This document shows positions 14,720 to 15,249 of a stretch of 15,249 bases of DNA, piece after piece. A program made the position numbers and the translations under genes. Every line of letters begins with the position of its first letter. The first letter of the stretch is position 1. Source of the stretch: Akkermansiaceae bacterium UBA2367. Its GTDB lineage: Bacteria > Verrucomicrobiota > Verrucomicrobiia > Verrucomicrobiales > DEV007. The notes under the pieces are model-generated. The model was not told the origin of the DNA. It was given only the letters and a program-made list of their open reading frames with translations, and searched no databases. The stretch is taken from NCBI GenBank assembly GCA_002344525.1, contig DDTJ01000110.1, positions 1 through 15,249 of the forward strand. Direction: 5' to 3'.

Positions 14720-15190
14720 ATGGACGTCTTCTTCTCCGACATTCCCGCCGAGGGCCTGCACCTCGAAGGCGAGTTCCCGAAATCGATCTTCGACCTCGAT
14801 CCGGCCGACCCGATCCGACCGACGGGACCGGTGCGCTACGAAGCCGATGTCTATGCCTTCGACGAAGTCGTCGCGGTGGCGGGCCGCCTGCAAGGGCCTT
14901 TCCAGCTCCAATGCGGGGCTTGCCTCGAGTATTTCGACCACGAAGCCGACTTCCCCGCCTGGTCGGCGGAGCTCGACCGCGAACCCGGCCAGCAGAGCTT
15001 CGATCTGGAAACCCTGATCCGCGAGGAGTTCCTCCTCCTCCTGCCCTCGCATCCCCGCTGCGACGAGATGGTCCCCGGACGCGTCTGCCCGAAGGCGGAA
15101 CTCGTCGAGGAGCACTTGGACGACTTGGCCGACGAAGCCCCCCAGCAAGGCCCCGGCGTCTGGGACGCGCTCGACCAATGGAAGCAGTGA
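14720..15190 (+). CDS. DUF177 (YceD-like) protein
   Basis: 156 residues from ATG 14720. It begins MDVFFSDIPAEGLHLEGE, the usual start of this family, then has a central strand region with LQGPFQLQCGACLEYF (C65, C68), EELL-type helix REEFLLLLPSHPRC (C114) and VCPK (C123), and ends GVWDALDQWKQ, matching the typical 'W-x-x-L-x-x-L/W-K' tail. The four cysteines could bind a metal. YceD proteins are linked to 23S rRNA maturation and usually sit before rpmF (ribosomal protein L32); the window ends too soon to see rpmF. A GTG at 14657 would give 177 residues and has GGAG 7 bases upstream, so it remains possible, but its extra 21 residues do not resemble the family. Confidence 0.85.
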   Translation: MDVFFSDIPAEGLHLEGEFPKSIFDLDPADPIRPTGPVRYEADVYAFDEVVAVAGRLQGPFQLQCGACLEYFDHEADFPAWSAELDREPGQQSFDLETLIREEFLLLLPSHPRCDEMVPGRVCPKAELVEEHLDDLADEAPQQGPGVWDALDQWKQ

Positions 15191-15249
15191 ACGCGTTGCG
15201 CCCCGGCGAAATCCGCTTAGCTTCCCGCTTTCCCCCTCCCCCGCACGCA
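15191..15249. other. Intergenic end of window
   Basis: 59 bases after the DUF177 stop with no start of rpmF or other gene and no clear terminator hairpin. Confidence 0.4.

Noticed and set aside
13685..15178. 497-residue minus-strand open frame
   Set aside because: Antisense to pyrC and the DUF177 gene, both with conserved catalytic or family motifs.
1..15249. tRNA, rRNA or CRISPR array
   Set aside because: No cloverleaf, rRNA-like segment, or regularly spaced direct repeats with unique spacers were seen; the regular repeats present are protein-coding.

Overview
The window looks like a piece of a high-GC, Gram-negative chromosome, most likely from Verrucomicrobiota. The reasons are a DUF1080 plus ThuA fusion protein, a large surface protein with thrombospondin type 3 repeats, secreted proteins with no recognisable homology, and weak or absent Shine-Dalgarno sequences. 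The lineage is an inference from family habits; no rRNA or other marker is present to settle it.

Left part (1-5400, plus strand): the 3' end of a very large gene for a predicted polymorphic toxin. It runs in open frame from the left edge. It encodes about nine calcium-binding TSP3 repeats, Pro/Asp/Gly linkers, beta-rich and then helical segments, and a C-terminal tip of about 110 residues with an HNH-like (AHH / DUF2380-like) nuclease pattern. A gene resembling the Imm11 (DUF1629) immunity family overlaps its stop codon by 4 bases. Base composition drops from extremely GC-rich in the stalk to clearly AT-richer over the toxin tip and immunity gene, as expected for an exchanged module.

Mobile part (5401-7880): about 1.1 kb of non-coding, structure-rich DNA with recurring GGGTCAG boxes, an intact IS110-type DEDD recombinase gene (6518-7630), and a downstream stretch with four hairpins that could be the element's guide (bridge/seeker) RNA.

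Middle part (8017-11584, minus strand): a small outer-membrane beta-barrel protein with a strong intrinsic terminator. Upstream of it lies a two-gene operon: a predicted FHA - coiled-coil - GrpE-like fusion protein followed after 13 bases by a secreted helical protein. The FHA/GrpE arrangement suggests a phosphopeptide-tethered nucleotide exchange factor for a specialised DnaK.

Right part (11721-15190): a nested palindromic repeat, a secreted DUF1080-ThuA sugar-processing protein on the minus strand and, divergently on the plus strand, a PyrC-type dihydroorotase and a DUF177 (YceD-like) protein, which are ordinary housekeeping genes. No tRNA, rRNA or CRISPR array was seen.

The best candidates for an undescribed system are the toxin/immunity pair, the FHA-GrpE fusion operon, and the IS110 element with its putative guide RNA.
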